From Effrenium voratum (Eukaryota > Sar > Dinophyceae > Suessiales > Symbiodiniaceae): a stretch of DNA of 64,000 bases. The notes below the pieces were generated by a model. The model saw only the letters and a program-made list of their open reading frames with translations. It had not been told where the DNA came from and did no database searches. The stretch covers positions 1-64,000 of the forward strand of contig CAUJNA010000534.1 in NCBI GenBank assembly GCA_963377175.1, given 5' to 3'. The position numbers and the translations under genes are program-made. The first letter of the stretch is position 1; each line of letters starts with the position of its first letter. Positions 25,473 through 39,085 of this stretch are shown one piece after another.

Positions 25473-28400
25473 TGTGTCCTCTGAAAACATCACCGCGCTG
25501 ATTTGCCACAAAAAATCATGGTGAAAGTGTGAAGTGACTTCACCGGGAATGAGGGGAACTCTGCAGCATTGGCTTTCCTTCTTGCCCACCAAGGCCAAGA
25601 TGTGTCGCGCCATGCGCACCTGCGCAGGCAAGGTCGGCCGGTTGCATCGCCCGAGCTTCGGAAGCTGCCTTGGACATAGCATCCAGCAGCTCCAGCAGCT
25701 CGCTGCTTGGTCCCATCATCGGTGCCTGGCGCGAGGCAACTCCAAGCTCGGGCGCCGCGTCCAATCGATGTTGCCCGAGAGAATCGAAGCCACATGCCCA
25801 AAAATATGAAGAGCATCTCTAAAGGCATCGATCGCTCCTTCTCATCTGCCAGGCCGCTTTGAGCCATTGAGACCTCAGCGGTTTGAGAGGAACGGCCAAG
25901 CATAATGCCGGTCTTCGCCGATCTTTGATGTCCAAACATGTTCCACAGAGTTCCACGCAAACTACTCCACTTCCATCCCTTTAGCCCATGCGCGGGCTGC
26001 TAACAGTTCTGGTGTTCACACCAACACGAGACTTGGACTCCTGCACCGCAAGGATGCGTTGGTTTTGGGCACACAAGATGCTGGCTTGAGCCTCTCAACT
26101 GAAACCCTACCCCCAAGAAACAAGCATCCCACAACGGTCTGACGCCGCAAGGCAAATGAAGCAAACAACACCTGCTTGGATTCTGAACCGGTCTGCAAGA
26201 AAAGTAGCAGCAGCACCCATCAGTCCAACAGATTACGACAGCCGAACCTGAACAGGTTTGCGCCGGCACCTGATAGCTCTTTCTGGCGCGGTCAAAACTC
26301 TGAACAGCAGTAAGCAAAGAGCCAAGCAAAGTGCCACAGAAACTAGTCCGCGTCCAAGTCTATCCTTTCTGATCCCCTGCGGGCTGTAGCTGACACAATC
26401 ACAGGCTGTCTTTAGCGTAAGGGAAAATGCAACTGAAAGAAAGTTGCTTGGGCACATCGCTGCCTCAACTGCCAGTTGCCACGACCTACTGAGTATCGCC
26501 TCAGAGTGCATCCAATTTTGGTCGCGATTCAGAACCGTCTTTGGCCCCAAAGCTAAACGCTCGTCTTTTGCATCAGGCACATTCATCAAGCAAGCGCAGT
26601 GGTAGCGCTCTCAAATAAGCAGTGCCCAAAACCCGTTGACGTTCGGCTCTACCAAAACAATGCTCAAGGTCTATAGTATTGGCTTAGCTATTTATTTGAA
26701 CCCATGTAGTACAGCTAATTGCTAGAATGGCCAATGAACGGTTTTTGGGCGCTGCGCGGCAGCAAACGGCTACCTGGCTACCTAACCCGCCGGCACCTGC
26801 CCTTTGCAGCGGCGGTTGCCCGGAAGCAATGGTCGCTGCTTCTGCGGGACTTGCGGGAGCCTTCGAAACGCTGAATTGCGAATTTGTTGGCGGCGGCTGG
26901 CTTGGACCAACAGGTCGACAAATCGCCCTTGAAACTAGAAACAGCTGGCTAGTTGGGGCCTTTGAAGTTTTTGCCGAAATCACATCTTTTGCGTCGGACG
27001 ACCGTCAGGGCCGGCGAGGCGGTCGCGCGGCTTCAAACGAGCAGCGCCAAAAACCTACTGACGCTCCACCAAAATGACTGCAAAGGTTTGCATAATTACA
27101 TCTATTGGCCTTTCTATAAATCCAAATTACACCAACACTAAAACATCCCATGGGAGGTCTTGGGCGCTGCTGAAACGCGGTAGCAAACGGCTACCTATGC
27201 CTGCCGGCGCCGGCCGCCCCTCTGGCGACGATTGCCTGACAGGCCGCAACGGTCTATGCATCGAATCGTCACGTTTTAAAAACATGTGGCCTTGGCAGCT
27301 TTTGTTGATGCCCAGGACTGTGTGGATTCAACGCTGCGCCTGTGTTCTGTGTATGTGAACGTGTCGGGTTGGTGCCTCGCTTCCGGCGCTTGCTGCTGTC
27401 GGCCTCGGGTCATTTGAGGCTTGAAAAACATGCAGCGTTCGACGGCCCGTGTTGTGACGGTATGATGATCATCTCTCTATACTAGTAGCAATCCAAAAAA
27501 CGCCACCATATGTTGCTGCTGCAATTGTTGGCACGTAGCGGGAAACTGTCTTGTGCTGGAAAGCGAGCCAGATCTTGCCACACATTTGCTTTTGCAACAA
27601 TACCCCTAGTTTGCCGCAGTGTCCGAGTTCCCACTCTGTAAGAGGGACCCTCTGCAAGGCTGGCGCTTGCAGAGCCGACTTTTGATGAACGTTTGGACTA
27701 GCATCATCGTACATGGCTCTTGTGCCGTCAACGTGTTCATCCACGGCGAGGCGTAGGCACATAACATGAGATCAATGTAATGATACATAATCTGTCTGGG
27801 TGCATTGTTTTCGGTCTGTGTTCATCCTCAACTACCATGTTAGAACCTCGTGGTCGTTCACCCCAAACACGGCTTACTTGGCAGATTTTATGACTAAAAT
27901 CACACCCACAAAACACCCTGACGTTGTCTGGACGTAATGGCTTAATGTTGGGGCCGACTACGATTACATTCATGTCGTTGTTGACCATGCCCACAGATAT
28001 GCATCTCTCTCGGAACAGCGACATGACCAGCTTGGGAGCCATACGCACTCAGCGATGGGACACTCTGGGCCACTTTTGTGGTCGAGCCCGACGCTCTGTT
28101 GACCCAAGAGACCTCACATGGCCAGTCAGTTCTCATCTGAAGCAACGAGTCCCGACGACCCAAGCGCATGTCATGCTGAAATCTGGGAACACATATCAAG
28201 CGCGCTCCTCGCAGGAAGATTCATAAGAATTTCCGTGGCACTGGCGCCGACTTAGCTGCAATGTCTTGCAACGGTCCTTTGTTTTCGGCTGTAAAACAAG
28301 TTTCCCGAAACAGCTCGCTGAAGTGGCACAAGCATCATGGAAACAAGCTGCCAATTTGCTCCGACGACGCTGAGTTCTGCGCAGGGCAACGGCCCGACTC

Positions 28401-28803
28401 TTGGAGATGTTGCTGTGGAGGCAAGCGCCTCACGAGACCTCCTTGCGAACGCGCTCCGCAACCCACTGCCAAAGGATCGTTGCATGAGGTGCGCATCTCC
28501 GCCAAGCCACATATCAGCCCCGCGCCAAAGGTAACCGTCGGTCCGCGGACCCTTGAAGGTAAACGGTCAGTCCTGGCAGCCATAACCTGCTGCACCTCTT
28601 CCACCTCGTCCTTGAAATCCTGGGCAGCCAAGGACGAAACGTCCCTTCCCGCCTCCCTCCCTCCTGCCTCCCCCTCCCTCCCTCAATCCCCAGCTTCCTC
28701 GTCCTCCATTCCGCCTCCCCTTTCCCCTCCTCCCAGCTACTAGTACCCTGAGCAATATCAGAAGCAAAGAAAAAGCACGGCATGGGCAAGACAAGGTGTC
28801 TTA
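25473..28803 (+). repeat. Monomer M7: type A (trimer 3)
   Basis: 3,331 bp. It is nearly identical to M4 along most of its length, including the short C/T tract (28,644-28,736), which suggests recent exchange between trimers 2 and 3. Confidence 0.9.
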
Positions 28804-31800
28804 TGTGTCCTCTGAAAACATCACCGCGCTGATTTGCTACAAGCTGTTATGGTGAAAGTGTGATGTGACTTCACCGGGAATGATGGGAACCTCTGCAGCA
28901 TTGGTTTTCCTGCGGTCTCTTGGCCTTACGGCGGGGTTTGGGAAGGGGCCCCGGAAAATGCTGCCTTGCAACCCCTCTTGCTACCAATTCAAGCACCCAG
29001 GCAACCAGCATCCACAAAATGCCGGCGCCTTCTTGCCCACCAAGGCCAAGATGTGGCGCGCCATGCGCACCTGCGCAGGCAAGGTCGGCCGGCCGGGTGC
29101 ATCGCCCGAGTTTCGGAAGCTGCCTTGGACATGGTGTCCAGCAGCTCCAGCAGCTCGCTGCTTGGTCCCATCATCGGTGCCTGGCGCGAGGCGACTCCAA
29201 GCTCGGGCGCCGCGCTTCCAAGACATGAGCACAACTCCCCCGAGCGAATCGAAGCCACATACCCAGAAATCGGAGGAGCATATCAAAAGTGACAGCAGCT
29301 CGAGCACGGTGGATTAACTTAGTTGCATCGATCGCTCCTTCTCAACTGCCAGGCCGCTTTGAGCCATTGAGACCTCAGCGGTTTGAGAGGAACGGCCAAG
29401 CACAATGCCGATCATCGCCAATCTTTCATATCCAAACATGTTCCACAGAGTTCCACAGAAACAACTGCACTTCCATCCCTTTGGATAGACCATGCGCTGG
29501 CTGCCAACAGTTCCGGAGTTCACGCCAGCGCTGGCTGCCAACACGACACTTGGACTCCCGCACCGCAAGGATGCGTTGGTTATGGGCAGAAAATGCTGGC
29601 TTGAGCCTCTAGGCAAATGAAGCAAACAACACCTGCTTGGATTCTGAACCGGTCTGCAAGAAAAGTAGCAGCAGCACCCATCAGTCCAACAGATTACAAT
29701 AGCCAAACCTGAACAGGTTTGTGCCGGCACCTGGTAGCTCTTTCTGGCTCGGTCAAAACTCTGAACAGCAGTGAGAGCCCAGCAAAGAGCCGCAGAAACT
29801 AGTCCGCTTCCAAGTCTATCCTTTTGGATCCCCTGCGGGCTGTAGCTGACAGATTCACAGGCTGTCTTTAGCGTAAGGGAAATGCAACTGAGAGAAGGTT
29901 GATTGGGGACATCGCTGCCTCAACTGCCAGTTGCCACGATCTACTGGGTATTGCATCATAGTGCATCCAGAACCCTCTTTGGCCCCAAAGCTAGACGCGT
30001 CTTTTGCATCAGGCACATGCATCAAGCAAGCGCAGTGGTAGCGCTCTCAAATAAGCAGTGCCCAAAACCCGTTGACGTGTGGCTCTACCAAAATAATGCT
30101 CAAGGTTTATAAAACTAGAGCTTTGCTATCTAAATGAACCCAGCTAGTACAACTAACTAAGTACTAGAATTGGCCAATGAACTGTTTTGGGCGCCACTGC
30201 GTGGTAGCAAACGGCTACCTATACCCGCCGGCACCCGCCACCTCTCTGGCGGGTGCCTGGGACGCTGCTTCTGCGGGACTTGCGGGAGACTTCGAACCGC
30301 TGAATTGCGAATTTATTTTCGGCGCGAGCTTGGACCAACAGGTCGACAAAACGCCCTTGAAACTAGACACAGCTGGCTAATTGGGGCCTTTGAAGTTGTT
30401 GCCGAAATCACATATTTTGCGTCTGGACGACCGTCAGGGCCGGCGAGGCGGTCGCGCGGCTTCAAACGAGCAGCGCCAAACACCTAATGACGCTCCACCA
30501 AGATGACTGCAAAGGTTTGCACAATTACAGCTATTGGCCTTTCTATAAATCCAAATGAAACCAACACTAAAACATCCAATGGGAGGTTTTGGGCGCTGCT
30601 GAAACGCGGTAGCAAACGGCTACCTATGCCTGCCAGCGCCGGCCGCCCCTCTGGCGACGATTGCCTGACAGGCCGCAACGGTCTATGCATCGAATCGTCA
30701 TGTGTTTAAAAAAAAAAAATGTGGCCTTGGCAGCTTTTGTTGATGCCCAGGACTGTGTGGATTAAACGCTGCGCCTGTGTTCTGTGTATGTGAACGTGTC
30801 GTGTCGGTGCCTCGCTTCCGGCGCTTGCTGCTGTCGGCCTCGGGTCATTTGAGGCTTGAAAAACATGCAGCGTTCGACGGCCCTTGTTGGTATCACGGTA
30901 TGATGTTTATCCCTATTATACTAGTGGCAACCCAAAGAAACACAACAATATGTTGCTGCTGCAATTGTTGGCACGTAGCGGGAATGGGTCTTGTGTTGGA
31001 AAGCGAGCCAAATCTTGCCACACACTTACTACTTTTGCAACAATATTTCTAGTTTACCGCAGTGTCCGAGTTCCCACTCTGTAAGAGGGACCCTCTGCAA
31101 GGCTGGCGCTTGCAGAGCCGACTTTTGATGAACGTTTGCACTAGCATCATCGTACGTCGCTCTTGTGCCTTCAACGTGTTCATCCACGGCGAGGCATTAT
31201 GACATGAGATCAACGTAATAATACGTAATCTGTCAGGGCGCATTGGTTTCGGTCTATGTTCATCCTCAACTACAATGTTAGAACCTCGTGGTCGTTCACC
31301 CCCAACACGGCTTACTTCGCAGATCTTATGACTCAAAATCACACCCACAGAACACCTTGTCGTGGTCTCGATGTAATGGCTTTATGTTGGGGCCGACTAC
31401 AATTAAATTTGTCTTTGTTGACCATGCCGACAAATACGCATCTCTCGCAACAGCGACCTGACCAGCTGGGGAGCCATACGCACTCAGCGATGGGGCACTC
31501 TGGGCCACTTTTGTGGTCGAGCCCGGCGACGCGCTGTTGACGCAAGAGACCTCACACGGCCAGTTCACATCTAAAGCGAGCCCCAATGTCCCAATGTCCC
31601 AAGTCCATGTCATGCTCAAATCCACAAAACATCAAGAATTTTCGTGGCACTGGCGCCAGTTTAGCTGTCTTCAATTGGCCGAAACAGTGACGACGCTGAG
31701 TCGTGCACAGGGCAGGGGCCCAACTCTTGAGAATGTTGCTGTGGAGGCAAGCGCCTCACGTGACCTCCTTGCGGCTCCGCAACCCACTGCAGGCTTGTGG

Positions 31801-32117
31801 CGTGGGGTGAGCGCATCTCCGCCAAGCCACAGGTACCCGTCGGTCCTGGCAGCCATAACCTGCTGCACCTCTTCCACCGCGTCCTTGAAATCCTGGGCAG
31901 CCAAGGACTTCCCGCCCCCCCCCCTCCCTCCCTCCCTCCCTCCCTCCCTCCCTCCCTCCCTCCCTTCCTGCCTCCCTCCTTCCTCGCTCCTTCCTCCCTC
32001 CTTCCTCGTCCTCCATTCCACCTCCGCCCTCCCCCTCCTCCCAGCTACTAGTACCCTGAGCATGAGCAATATCAGAAGCAAAGGAAAAGCACGTCATGGG
32101 CAAGATAAGGTGTCTTA
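28804..32117 (+). repeat. Monomer M8: type B (trimer 3)
   Basis: 3,314 bp. It matches M2 more closely than M5 at several indels. An A-run near 30,708 varies in length between B copies. The C/T tract is 31,911-32,042 and starts with an uninterrupted C run. Confidence 0.9.
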
Positions 32118-35100
32118 TGTGTCCTCTGAAAACCACTGCGCTGATTTGCTACAAAAAAAAAGTGAAAGTGTAGAGTGACTTCACCGGGAATGATGGGAAC
32201 CTCTGCAGCATTGGTTTTCCTGCGGTCTCTTCGCCTTGTGGCGGAGTTTGGGAAGGGGCCGCGGAAAATGCTTCCTTGCAACACCTCTTGCTACCAAACC
32301 AAGCACCCAGGCAACCAGCATCCACAAAAATCGGGCGCCTTCTTGCCCACCAAGGCCAAGATATGCTGGAGCTGCTGGACGTCATGTCATTGACATTGCC
32401 TCCAGCAGCTCCAGCAGCTCGCTGGCCCCATCATCGTTGCCTGGCGCGAGGTGACTCCAAACTCGGGCGCCGCGTCCAAGACATGAGCACATCGATGTTT
32501 TTCGAGAGAATCGAAGCCACATGCCCAAAAATCTGAGGAGGAGCATATCCAAAGTAACTCGAGCACGGGCGCTCCAGCAGCTCGCTGGCCCCATCATCGT
32601 TGCCTGGCGCGAGGTGACTCCAAACTCGGGCGCCGCGTCCAAGACGTTTTCCGAGAGAATCGAAGCCACATGCCCAAAAATCTGAGGAGCATATCCAAAG
32701 TAACTCGAGCACGGTCGACATTAAGCTGCTGGAGCTGCTGGACGTCATGTCATTGACATTGCCTCCAGCAGCTCCAGCAGCTCGCTGGCCCCATCATCGT
32801 TGCCTGGCGCGAGGTGACTCCAAACTCGGGCGCCGCGTCCAAGACATGAGCACATCGATGTTTTTCGAGAGAATCGAAGCCACATGCCCAAAAATCTGAG
32901 GAGGAGCATATCCAAAGTAACTCGAGCACGGGCGACATTAAGCTGCTGGAGCTGCTGGACGTCATGTCATTGACATTGCCTCCAGCAGCTCCAGCAGCTC
33001 GCTGGCCCCATCATCGTTGCCTGGCGCGAGGTGACTCCAAACTCGGGCGCCGCGTCCAAGACATGTCGATGTTTTCCGAGAGAATCGAAGCCACATGCCC
33101 AAAAATCTGAGGAGCATATCCAAAGTAACTCGAGCACGGTCGACATTAAGCTGCTGGAGCTGCTGGACGTCATGTCATTGACATTGCCTCCAGCAGCTCC
33201 AGCAGCTCGCTGGCCCCATCATCGTTGCCTGGCGCGAGGTGACTCCAAACTCTGGCGCCGCGTCCAAGACATGAGCACGTCGATGTTTTGGGAGAGAATC
33301 GAAGCCACATGCCCAAAAATATGAGGAGTATATCCAAAGTAACTCGAGCACGGTCAACATTAAGCTGCTGGAGCTGCTGGACGTCATGTCATTGACATTG
33401 CCTCCAGCAGCTCCAGCAGCTTGCTGGCCCCATCATCGTTGCCTGGCGCGAGGTGACTCCAAACTCGGGCGCCGCGTCCAAGACATGAGCACATCGATGT
33501 TTTCCGAGAGAATCGAAGCCACATGCCCAAAACTCTGAGGAGGAGCATATCCAAAGTAACTCGAGCACGGGCGACATTGAGCTGCTGGAGCTGCTGGACG
33601 TCATGTCATTGACATTGCCTCCAGCAGCTCCAGCAGCTCGCTGGCCCCATCATCGTTGCTTGGCGCGAGGTGACTCCAAACTCGAGCGCGCAGCGCTTCC
33701 AAGACATGAGCACATGGAACTCCCCCGAGCGAATCGAAGCCACATGCCCAAAATCCTGAGGAGCATATCCAAAGTAACTCGAGCACGGTGGGTTGACTTG
33801 CTTGCATCGATCGCTCCTTCTCATCTGCCAGGCCGCTTTGAGCCATTGAGACCTCAGCGGTTTGAGAGGAACGGCCAAGCATAATGCCGGTCGTTGCCGA
33901 TCTTTGATGTCCAAACATGTTCCACTGACTTCCACGGAAACTACTCCACTTGCATCCCTTTGGATAGCCCACGCGCGGGCTGCCAACAGTTCTGGTGTTC
34001 ATGACATCGCTGCTGTGAAACGATGCTTGGACTCCCGCACCGCACGGATGCCCAGTTTATGGGCACACAAGATGCTGGCTTGAGCCTCTCAACTGAAACC
34101 CAACCCCCAAGATATGGGCATCCCACAAGGGTTGGTACACTGACGCCGTGAGGCAAATGAAGAAGCACACAACACCTGCTTGGGCTCTGAACCGGTCTGC
34201 AAGAAAAGTAGTCCAACTGATTACGACAGCCAAACCTGAACAGGTGTGCCGGCACCTGGTAGCTCTTTCTGGCTCGGTCAAAAAACTCTGAACAGCAGTG
34301 AGAGCCCAGCAAAGAGCCACAGAAACTAGTCCGCTTCCAAGTCTATCTTTTTGGATCCCCTGCGGGCTGTAGCTGACAGATTCACAGGCTGTCTTTAGCG
34401 TAAGGGAAATGCAACTGAGAGAAGGTTGATTGGGGACATCGCTGCCTCAACTGCCAGTTGCCACGACCTACTGATTATTGCATCATAGTGCATCCAGAAC
34501 CCTCTTTGGCCCCAAAGCTAGACACGTCTTTTGCATCAGGCACATTCATCAAGCAAGCGCAGTCGCTAGCGCTCTCAAATAAGCAGCGCCCAAAACCCCA
34601 TTAACTTTGGCTCCACCAAGATGATGCTCAAGGTTAATATTGGCGTTGCTATCCAAATCATCAGGTAGAACAACCAATTGCTAAAATTGGCCAATGAACG
34701 GTTTTGGGCGCCACTGCGCGGTAGCAAACGGCTACCTACGCCTGCCGGCGGCGGCCACCTCTCTGGCGGCGGTTGCCTGACAGGATGCAATGCTCGCTGC
34801 TTATGCGGGACTTGCGGGAGCCTTCGAACCGCTGAATTGCGATTTGTTAGTGGCGACTAGCGGCTGGCTTGGACCATCATGTCGACAAAACGCCCTTGAA
34901 ACCCGGAGCAGCTGGCTGCATCTTGGGCCCTTGAAAGTTATTGCTGTAGTCCAGGACTGTGTGGATTAAGCGCTGTGTCTGTGTTCTATTTACATGTAAA
35001 CGTGACGTGTCGTTGCCTCGCTTCCGGCGCTTGCTGCTGTCGGCCTCGGGTCATTTGAGGCTGTCCAAAAATGCAGCTTTCGACGGCCCTGGTTGGTATC

Positions 35101-36237
35101 ACGGTATGCTGCTTAGCCCTTTAAACTAGTGGCAACCCAAAGAAACGCAACAAATATGTTGCTGCGGCAATTGTTGTCACATAGCGGGAATGGGTCTTGT
35201 GTTGGGAAGCGAGCCAGATCTTGCCAGTGTCCAATCTATCCGAGCTCCCACTCTGTAAGAGGGACCGTCTGCAAGGCTGGCACTTGCAGAGCCGACTTTT
35301 GATGAACTTCGCACTAGCATCATCGTACATGGCTCACATGAGATCAATGTAATGATACATAATCTGTCTGGGCGCATTGTTTTCGGTCTATGTTCATCCT
35401 CAACTGGTCGTTCACCCCAAACACGGCTTACTTGGCAGATCTTATGACTCAAAATCACACCCACAGAACACCCTAACATGGTCTCGACGTAATGGCTTTA
35501 TGTTGGGGCCGACTGCGATGAGATTCGAGTTGTTGACCATGCCCACAGATATGCATCTCTTTCGCAACAGCGACATGACCAGCTTGGGAGCCATACGCAC
35601 TCCGCGATGGGGCACTCTGGGCCACTTTTGTGGTCGAGCCCAGCGACGCGCTGTCGACCCAAGAGACCTCACATGGCCAGTCAGTTCTCATCTAAAGCAG
35701 CGAGCCCCAATGTCCCAAGGTCATGTCACGCTCAAATCCACAAAACATCAAGAATTTCCGTGGCACTCGCGCCAACAGTGACGACGCTGAGTCGTGCACA
35801 GGGCAACGGCCCGACTCTTGGGGATGGTGTTGCTGTGGAGGCAAGAGCCTCACGAGACCTCCTTGCGGCTCCGCAACCCACTGCAGGCTTTTGGCGTGAG
35901 GTGAGCGCATCTCCGCCAAGCCACATGTCAGCCCTGCGCGGTCCCCAAAAATAACGGTTGCCTAACAACCGTCGGTCCTGGCAGCCATAACCTGCTGCAC
36001 CTCTTCCACCTCGTCCTTGAAATCCTGGGCAGCCAAGGACTAAACGTCCCTTCCCGCCTCCCTCCCTCCCTCCCTCCCTCCCTCCCTCCTGCCTCCCTCC
36101 TTCCTCGCTCCTTTCTCCCTCCTTCCTCGTCCTCCATTCCGCCTCCGCCTCCCTCTCCTCCCAGCTAATAGTACCCTGAGCATGAGCAATATCAGAGGCA
36201 AAGGAAAAGCACGTCATGGGCAAGATAAGGTGCCTTA
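32118..36237 (+). repeat. Monomer M9: type C (trimer 3)
   Basis: 4,120 bp, the longest copy, because the inner array (32,363-33,790) has at least five units. The C/T tract is 36,047-36,162. Confidence 0.9.
32363..33790 (+). repeat. 213-bp minisatellite inside type C (M9)
   Basis: Unit starts at 32,717, 32,934, 33,142, 33,356 and 33,573 are spaced 217, 208, 214 and 217 bp. Two incomplete units precede them from 32,363. GAGGAG/GAG alternates cause the length variation. This is the most expanded version of the inner array. Confidence 0.92.
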
Positions 36238-39085
36238 TGTGTCCTCTCAAAACCACCACGCTGATTTGCTACAAAAAAACAAGGTGAAAGTGTAAAGTGA
36301 CTTCACCGGGAATGATGGGAACCTCTGCAGCATTGGTTTTCCTGCGGTCTCTTCGCCTTGCGGAGGAGTTTGGGAAGGAGCCCCGGAAAATCTTTCCTTG
36401 CAACCCCTCTTGCTACCAGATCAAGCACCCTGGCAACCAGCATCCACAAAATTCGGGTGCCTTCTTGCCCACCATGGCCAAGATGTGCCGAGCCATGCGC
36501 ACCTGCGCAGGCAAGGTCGGCCGGTTGCATCGCCCGAGTTTCGGTAGCTGCCTTGGACATGGCGTCCAGCAGTTCCAGCAGCTCGCTGCTTGGTCCCATC
36601 ATCGGTGCCTGGCGCGAGGCGACTCCAAACTCGAGCGCGCAGCGCTTCCAAGACATGAGCACATGGAACTCCCCCGAGCGAATCGAAGCCACATGCCCAG
36701 AAATCTGAGGAGCATATCAAAAGTGACAGGAACTCGAGCACAATGGATTAACTTAGTTGCATCGATCGCTCCTTCTCAACTGCCAGGCCGCTTTGAGCCA
36801 TTGAGACCTCAGCCGTGTGAGAGGAACGGCCAAGCACAATGCCGATCATCGCCAATCTTTCATATCCAAACATGTTCCACAGAGTTCCACAGAAACAACT
36901 GCACTTCCATCCCTTTGGATAGACCATGCGCTGGCTGCCAACAGTTCCGCAGTTCACGCCAGCGCTGGCTGCCAACACGACACTTGGACTCCCGCACCGC
37001 AAGGATGCGTTGGTTATGGGCACAAGATGCTGGCTTGAGCCTCTAGGCAAATGAAGCAAACAACACCTGCTTGGATTCTGAACCGGTCTGCAAGAAAAGT
37101 AGCAGCAGCACCCATCAGTCCAACAGATTACAACAACCAAACCTGAACAGGTTTGTGCCGGCACCTGATAGCTCTTTCTGGCTCGGTCAAAAAACTCTGA
37201 ACAGCAGTGAGCAAAGAGCCCAGCAAAGAGCCGCAGAAACTAGTCCGCTTCCAAGTCTATCCTTTTGGATCCCCTGCGGGCTGTAGCTGACAGATTCACA
37301 GGCTGTCTTTAGCGTAAGGGAAATGCAACTGAGAGAAGGTTGATTGGGGACATCGCTGCCTCAACTGCCAGTTGCCACGACCTACTGATTATTGCATCAT
37401 AGTGCATCCAGAACCCTCTTTGGCCCCAAAGCTAGACACGTCTTTTGCATCAGGCACATTCATCAAGCAAGCGCAGTCGCTAGCGCTCTCAAATAAGCAG
37501 CGCCCAAAACCCCATTAACTTTGGCTCCACCAAGATGATGCTCAAGGTTAATATTGGCGTTGCTATCCAAATCAGGTAGAACAACCAATTGCTAAAATTG
37601 GCCAATGAACGGTTTTGGGCGCCACTGCGCGGTAGCAAACGGCTACCTACGCCTGCCGGCGGCGGCCACCTCTCTGGCGGCGGTTGCCTGACAGGATGCA
37701 ATGCTCGCTGCTTCTGCGGGACTTGCGGGAGCCTTCGAACCGCTGAATTGCGATTTGTTGGCGGCGACTAGCGGCTGGCTTGGACCACCATGTCGACAAA
37801 GCGCCCTTGAACCCGGAGCAGCTGGCCGCATCTTGGGCCCTTGAAAGTTATTGCTGTAGTCCAGGACTGCGTGGATTAAGCGCTGTGCCTGTGTTTATAT
37901 TTACATGTAAACGTGACGTGTCGGTGCCTCGCTTCCGGCGCTTGCGGCTGTCGGCCTCGGGTCATTTGAGGCTGTCCAAAAATGCAGCTTTCGACGGCCC
38001 TGGTTGGTATCACGGTATGCTGCTTAGCCCTTTAAACTAGTGGCAACCCAAAGGCTGCAGCAATTGTTGTCACATAGCCGGAATGGGTCTTGTGTTGGAA
38101 AGCGAGCCAGATCTTGCCAGTGCCCAATCTATCCGAGCTTCCACTCTGTAAAAGGCCGGTCTGCAAGGCTGGCGCTTGCAAAGCCGACTTTTGATGAACT
38201 TCGCACTAGCATCATCGTACATGGCTCACATGAGATCAATGTAGTGATACATCATCTGTCTGGGCACATTGTTTTCGGTCTATGTTCATCCTCAACTACC
38301 ATGTTAGTTCAACCTCGTGGTCGTTCACCCCAAACACAGCTTTCTTGGCAGATCTTAAGACTAAAATCACACCCACAACCTACCCTGACGTTGTCTCCAT
38401 GTAATTGCTTTATGTTGGGGCCGACTACGATGAGATTCGTGTCGTTGTTGACCATGCCCACAAATATGCGTCTCTTTTGCAACAGCGACATGACCAGCTT
38501 GGGAGCCACGCGCACTCAGCGATGGGGCACTCTGGGCCACTTTTGTGGTCGAGCCCGACGCTCTGTTGACCCAAGAGACCTCACATGGCCAGTCAGTTCT
38601 CATCTAAAGAAGCGAGCCCCAATGTCCCAAGCCCATGTCACGCTCAAATCCACAAAACATCAAGAATTTCCGTGGCACTGGCGCCAACAGTGACGACGCT
38701 GAGTCGTGCACAGGGCAACGGCCCGACTCTTGGGGATGGTGTTGCTGTGGAGGCAAGAGCCTCACGAGACCTCCTTGCGGCTCCGCAACCCACTCCAGGC
38801 TTTTGGCGTGAGGTGAGCGCATCTCCGCCAAGCCACATGTCAGCCCTGCGGTCCCCAAAAATAACGGTTGCCTAACAACCGTCGGTCCTGGCAGCCATAA
38901 CCTGCTGCACCTCTTCCACCTCGTCCTTGAAATCCTGGGCAGCCAAGGACTAAACGTCCCTTCCCGCCGCTCTCCTCACTTCTGTTTCCCTCCTTCCTCC
39001 CTCCTTCCTCCTTCCTCGTCCTCCATTGCGCCTCCCCCTCCCCCTCCTCCCAGCTAACAGTACCCTGAGCAATATCCGAAGCAAA
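36238..39085 (+). repeat. Monomer M10: B/C chimaera
   Basis: About 2,850 bp. The first ~900 bp follow type B and the remainder follows type C, with a single hairpin block and GTTGTCACATAG. The copy breaks the A-B-C order. The C/T tract (38,959-39,051) is short and interrupted. Confidence 0.85.
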
